A stretch of DNA of 8,851 nucleotides. It comes from JAWPNA01 sp045402695. Lineage in GTDB: Bacteria > Acidobacteriota > Polarisedimenticolia > JACPZX01 > DASXTC01. The notes beneath the pieces are model-generated. The model saw only the letters and a list, made by a program, of their open reading frames with translations. It made no database searches and was not told where the DNA came from. The translations under genes and the position numbers were made by a program. How positions within the stretch are numbered: the stretch's first letter is position 1; every line of letters starts with the position of its first letter. Shown here in pieces: positions 6,153-8,851 of this stretch. The stretch is taken from NCBI GenBank assembly GCA_045402695.1, contig JAWPNA010000485.1:1-8851 (forward strand), read 5' to 3'.

Positions 6153-7040
6153 CTATTCCAGCGAGCGGCCGGTGAGCTTGGTATAGATCTCGAGATACCG
6201 CCGGCGCGTCCCCTCGACAATCTCCTCCGGGAGCTTGGGGATCGGGGGTTGCTTGTTCCAGTGGGCCGACTCGAGGTAGTCGCGCACGTACTGCTTGTCG
6301 AACGAGGGAGGCGGGGCGCCGGACCGGTAGGAGCCTGCGTCCCAGAAGCGCGAGGAGTCCGGCGTCAGGACTTCGTCGGCCAAAATGATCGACCCGTCGA
6401 CAAGACCGAACTCAAACTTCGTGTCGGCGATGATGATGCCGGACTTCCGGGCGATCTGCCCCGCCTTGCGGAAGATGGCGAAGGAAAGGTCCCTCAGCCG
6501 GCCCGCGTGATCCGGCCCCACCAGGCCCGCCATTTCGTCGAACGTTATGTTCTCGTCGTGGCCCGATGTGGCCTTCTTGGCGGGGGTGAAGATGAGATCC
6601 GGCAGCGCGTCGGCCAGTCTCAGCCCCGGCGGCAACCTGATGCCCGAGACGGCGCCGGTCTGCTGGTACTCCTTGTGCCCCGAGCCGGCGAGATACCCCC
6701 GCACGACGCACTCCACGGGAAACATCCGCGCGCGCCGGACGAGCATCGAACGCCCTTCCAGCAGCTCCGCGTGAGCGCGCAGGGCCGCCGGGTAGCGAGC
6801 CACGTCCGCGGTCACCAGGTGGTTCGGCACGATCTCCCTCGTCGCCTCGAACCAGAACAGAGACAGCCCGGTGAGGACCTTGCCCTTGTCCGGAATGCCG
6901 TTGGGAAGCACGTAATCGAACGCCGAGATCCGATCCGTGGAGATCATCAGGAGATGATCTCCCAGGTCGTACATGTCGCGCACCTTGCCGCGGCTGTGAA
7001 GTTTGATACCCTGTAGCTCCGTGCCGTGAACCACGGTCAT
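6153..7040 (-). CDS. purC: Phosphoribosylaminoimidazole-succinocarboxamide (SAICAR) synthase
   Basis: This enzyme joins CAIR and L-aspartate with ATP hydrolysis to give SAICAR in de novo purine synthesis, in the cytosol. The protein is 295 aa, matching the longer PurC form (about 290-310 aa, yeast Ade1-like) and not the 235-240-aa enterobacterial form. Motifs: GKVRDMYDLGD near the N-terminus (18-28), STDRISAFD (34-42), both family signatures VVRGYLAGSGHKEY (112-125) and IIIADTKFEFG (202-212), and ADEVLTPDSSRFW (221-233). All these blocks are intact. The ATG at 7040 follows AAGGGGG with a 6-nt gap. The frame stays open upstream to 7397, but that part is antisense to the next gene and is not PurC-like. 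No other purine gene is in the window. It is divergent from the LOR/SDH gene (79 bp between starts) and converges on nagZ. Confidence 0.97.
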   Translation of the reverse strand: MTVVHGTELQGIKLHSRGKVRDMYDLGDHLLMISTDRISAFDYVLPNGIPDKGKVLTGLSLFWFEATREIVPNHLVTADVARYPAALRAHAELLEGRSMLVRRARMFPVECVVRGYLAGSGHKEYQQTGAVSGIRLPPGLRLADALPDLIFTPAKKATSGHDENITFDEMAGLVGPDHAGRLRDLSFAIFRKAGQIARKSGIIIADTKFEFGLVDGSIILADEVLTPDSSRFWDAGSYRSGAPPPSFDKQYVRDYLESAHWNKQPPIPKLPEEIVEGTRRRYLEIYTKLTGRSLE

Positions 7041-7046
7041 GATCGG

Positions 7047-7053
7047 CCCCCTT
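7047..7053 (-). promoter_or_regulatory. Shine-Dalgarno for purC
   Basis: On the minus strand this reads AAGGGGG, six bases before the ATG at 7040-7038. It supports the short PurC start over the upstream in-frame candidates. Confidence 0.75.
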
Positions 7054-7074
7054 AGGCGACGTTCGAGGCGGCCG

Positions 7075-7104
7075 ATGGTACCAGATCGAGGGCGGCCGGA
7101 CCAA
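7075..7104 (-). promoter_or_regulatory. Possible purC promoter
   Basis: On the minus strand TTGGTC (7104-7099) and TACCAT (7080-7075) are 18 bp apart, which would give a leader of roughly 28 nt to the purC ATG. The -35 match is poor. The -10 element is part of the 8-bp palindrome TGGTACCA (7076-7083). Prediction only. Confidence 0.25.
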
Positions 7105-7109
7105 CACAT

Positions 7110-7115
7110 GAGGTG
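7110..7115 (+). promoter_or_regulatory. Shine-Dalgarno that selects the second ATG of the LOR/SDH gene
   Basis: GAGGTG lies four bases before the ATG at 7120. An earlier in-frame ATG at 7108 overlaps this motif and has no comparable site of its own. The start at 7120 is therefore preferred; the difference is only four residues. Confidence 0.65.
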
Positions 7116-7119
7116 CATC

Positions 7120-8337
7120 ATGCAGGACGGCAGGAAACTGATCGCGGAAGGGCACCTCATCGACACGGGTCTGATGTCGAAGTATCTCGACGTCGTCGTG
7201 GAGAACGGTGGGACGTACGACCTCGTGAAGTTCGACATCGGGCACACCGTGAGCGACTTCTCCCGCGTGGAGATGTCGGTGGCAGCACCCGATCCCGAAA
7301 CGCTGAACCGTATCCTGGAGAACCTCGTGGCGCTCGGCTGCCACCTGGTGGAGGACGCCGAGGAGGTGGCGCTGAAGCCCGCGGAGAAGGACGGCACCGT
7401 CCCCGACGACTTCTATTCCACGACCAACCACCGCACACGGATTCTCCGGCAGGGACACTGGATCGAGGTCGCCAGGCAGCGCATGGACGCGGCCGTGGTG
7501 GTGTCCGGCGGAGGCGCCGCCTGCGTGAAGCTGCGCGACGTGAAGGCGGGAGACATCGTCGTGTGCGGGATCAAAGGCGTGCAGGTGTTCCCGCCGTTTC
7601 GCGACAAGGAGAAGATGGACTTCGTCTTCATGAACAACGAGGTCTCCTCCGAGCGTCGCGTGGAGCTCGCGGTGGCGCGGCTCGCGGCCGCGATGAAGGA
7701 GATTCGCGCCAGAGGAGGGCGCACGGTCGTCGTGGCGGGCCCGGTCGTCGTGCACACGGGGGGTTCTTCGCACCTCTGCCGTCTGATCCGGGCGGGCAAC
7801 GTGCAGGCGTTGCTCTCGGGCAACGCCATCGGCGTGCACGACGTGGAAGCCGCGCTGCTGGGGACATCGCTGGGTGTCGAGGTCTCCTCTGGCATCCCCG
7901 TGTACGAAGGGCACAAGAACCACATGCGGGCCATCAACGCGATCCGCAAGTGCGGTTCCTTGAAGGAGGCCGTCCAGACGGGAGTGCTGAAGTCCGGGCT
8001 CATGTACGAGTGCATCCGCAACGGCGTGGACTTTGTGCTGGCCGGGTCGAGTCGCGACGACGGCCCGCTGCCCGACACGATCATGGACATGGTCCAGGCG
8101 CAGGAGATGTACGCCTCAATCCTCGAGGGCGCCGACCTCGTGCTGATTCTCGGGACGATGCTGCACGGCATCGGGGTGGGCAACATGACCCCCTCATGGG
8201 TGCGCACTGTGTGCGTGGACATCAACCCGGCCGTCGTCACGAAGCTGGTGGACCGCGGATCGGCCCAGGCCTCCGGGGTCGTGACCGACGTGGGGCTCTT
8301 CCTCCGGCTGCTGGCCGACGACCTGGAGGCATCATGA
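7120..8337 (+). CDS. TIGR00300 / LOR-SDH domain protein, archaeal-type ornithine cyclodeaminase-like
   Basis: This 405-aa protein belongs to the TIGR00300 family, whose N-terminal part (about 1-100) is the conserved region named after the plant lysine-ketoglutarate reductase/saccharopine dehydrogenase enzyme. The C-terminal half (about 195-400) is a nucleotide-binding, DHS-like fold. Visible hallmarks are GHLIDTGLMSKYLD, FDIGHTVSDFS, FYSTTNHRT, the VVAGPVVVHTGG stretch (204-215), SGNAIGVHDVE and LILGTMLHGIGVGNM (342-356). In cyanobacterial AgrE/ArgZ proteins this domain follows an arginine dihydrolase domain and makes proline from ornithine; archaeal stand-alone relatives of this length have been described as ornithine cyclodeaminases. 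The dihydrolase domain is absent here, so ornithine to proline plus ammonia with NAD is the best guess, not a certainty. The stop overlaps the ATG of the M28 lipoprotein gene (ATGA), so the two are translationally coupled. Confidence 0.85.
   Translation: MQDGRKLIAEGHLIDTGLMSKYLDVVVENGGTYDLVKFDIGHTVSDFSRVEMSVAAPDPETLNRILENLVALGCHLVEDAEEVALKPAEKDGTVPDDFYSTTNHRTRILRQGHWIEVARQRMDAAVVVSGGGAACVKLRDVKAGDIVVCGIKGVQVFPPFRDKEKMDFVFMNNEVSSERRVELAVARLAAAMKEIRARGGRTVVVAGPVVVHTGGSSHLCRLIRAGNVQALLSGNAIGVHDVEAALLGTSLGVEVSSGIPVYEGHKNHMRAINAIRKCGSLKEAVQTGVLKSGLMYECIRNGVDFVLAGSSRDDGPLPDTIMDMVQAQEMYASILEGADLVLILGTMLHGIGVGNMTPSWVRTVCVDINPAVVTKLVDRGSAQASGVVTDVGLFLRLLADDLEAS
8325..8329 (+). promoter_or_regulatory. 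Shine-Dalgarno for the M28 lipoprotein gene inside the end of the upstream gene
   Basis: GGAGG lies four bases before the ATG at 8334, within the last codons of the LOR/SDH gene. With the ATGA overlap, this indicates coupled translation of the two genes. Confidence 0.75.
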
Positions 8338-8851
8338 GGTTCCGCGGGGTGATCCTGATCGCCGCGCTTCTTTTTATGGCCGGCTGCGCCTCTGAAGAGA
8401 GCCGTCTCGCCGGCCGGATCGTCCACGAGGCGGTCGATCGCGGGCGCGGCTACGAGAAGCTCACCTACCTGACCGACAGGATCGGGCCGCGCCTGAGCGG
8501 CTCACCGGGACTCGATCGGGCCGTGACCTGGGCGGCCGCCGATCTGCGCGCCGACGGCCTCGATCATGTCTGGACCGAGAAGGTGATGGTGCCCCACTGG
8601 GTCCGAGGAGACGAATCCGGGCGGGTGCTCTCACCCGTCGATCATCCTCTGGCGCTCACGGCGTTGGGCGGGAGCATCGGAACTCCCGAGGGAGGCCTCG
8701 AGGCGGAGGTGATCGAGGTCGCGAGCTTCGAGGAGCTGGCGGCCGCAGGCCCCGGCGCGCGCGGGCGCATCGTGCTGTACAACAGGCCAATCCTCCCCAA
8801 CGGAGGCGAAAAGCACGGGTACGGCTCTGCATCGCGCCTGAGGTTCCGCGG
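8334..8851 (+). CDS. M28 family peptidase lipoprotein, carboxypeptidase Q-like (3' end cut off)
   Basis: Only the first 172 residues are in the window. Residues 1-18 form a lipoprotein signal peptide: a basic start (MRFR), a hydrophobic core (VILIAALLF) and the lipobox MAGC with Cys18 as the lipidation site. The mature part aligns by eye with human/bacterial carboxypeptidase Q (PGCP): YEKLTYLTDRIGPRLSGS (40-57), ADGLDHVWTEKVMVPHW (73-89), RGDES, LGGSIGTPEGGLEAEV (111-126), SFEEL and the start of the PA-like insert with GRIVLYNRPI (144-153). The zinc ligands of M28 enzymes lie further on, beyond the edge, so activity cannot be checked. The likely role is aminopeptidase or dipeptidase activity on peptides at the cell envelope. 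It is coupled to the LOR/SDH gene upstream, which hints at peptide or amino-acid catabolism. An uninterrupted frame runs to the window end. Confidence 0.9.
   Translation, partial: MRFRGVILIAALLFMAGCASEESRLAGRIVHEAVDRGRGYEKLTYLTDRIGPRLSGSPGLDRAVTWAAADLRADGLDHVWTEKVMVPHWVRGDESGRVLSPVDHPLALTALGGSIGTPEGGLEAEVIEVASFEELAAAGPGARGRIVLYNRPILPNGGEKHGYGSASRLRFR

Noticed and set aside
7041..7397. N-terminal extension of PurC from an upstream start at 7397
   Set aside because: The extra 119 codons are antisense to the start of the LOR/SDH gene and show no PurC similarity. The ATG at 7040 has a good Shine-Dalgarno and fits the family start.
6412..7923. 503-codon open frame on the minus strand
   Set aside because: It runs antisense to the LOR/SDH gene and in another frame of purC, both with clear family motifs. 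Its product is His/Arg/Asp-rich with no recognisable domain, as expected for a GC-rich shadow frame.
1..8851. Search for CRISPR repeats, tRNA/rRNA genes, insertion sequence ends or att sites
   Set aside because: No regularly spaced direct repeats, cloverleaf-like sequence, transposase or integrase motifs were seen by eye on either strand.

Overview
The window is high-GC bacterial DNA with tightly packed genes on both strands. It carries six complete genes and two that are cut by the window edges. A lipobox-bearing lipoprotein, a cytoplasmic NagZ-type enzyme, a membrane-anchored M23 peptidase and a large multidomain secreted protein ending in a dockerin-type repeat suggest a Gram-negative, environmental lineage. 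The mix resembles what is seen in Acidobacteriota, Eisenbacteria or Planctomycetota-like genomes. This placement is an impression from gene content; there is no rRNA or other decisive marker in the window.

Layout: (1) Positions 1-3952, plus strand. The 3' part of a secreted modular protein (two MAM/jelly-roll-like modules, an Fn3-like segment, an IPT/TIG-like domain and a terminal dockerin pair) runs directly, by a one-base stop/start overlap, into an ABC-2 exporter pair. That pair consists of an ATPase and a six-helix permease resembling NodI and NodJ. (2) Positions 3987-4877, minus strand. A membrane-anchored M23 metallopeptidase converges on the permease gene. (3) Positions 5088-6146, plus strand. 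A NagZ-like GH3 beta-N-acetylhexosaminidase is divergent from the M23 gene across a 210-bp intergenic region that holds the only clear promoter-like and palindromic signals. (4) Positions 6153-7040, minus strand. purC (SAICAR synthase) converges on nagZ with only 6 bp between the stop codons. (5) Positions 7120-8851, plus strand. A stand-alone LOR/SDH-domain protein (TIGR00300 family, related to archaeal-type ornithine cyclodeaminase) is translationally coupled to a lipoprotein M28 peptidase of the carboxypeptidase Q type, which runs off the end.

Three functional themes are visible: envelope/export (secreted dockerin protein and ABC exporter), peptidoglycan turnover (M23 and NagZ, divergent) and nitrogen/amino-acid metabolism (purC; the ornithine-cyclodeaminase-like protein coupled to an exopeptidase-like lipoprotein). 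I found no tRNA, rRNA, CRISPR array, insertion sequence or convincing rho-independent terminator. No stretch longer than 300 bp lacks a gene. I do not see a clear new defence or mobile system. The least-explained items are the LOR/SDH-M28 pair, the link between the dockerin protein and the exporter, and the palindromes between the two cell-wall genes.
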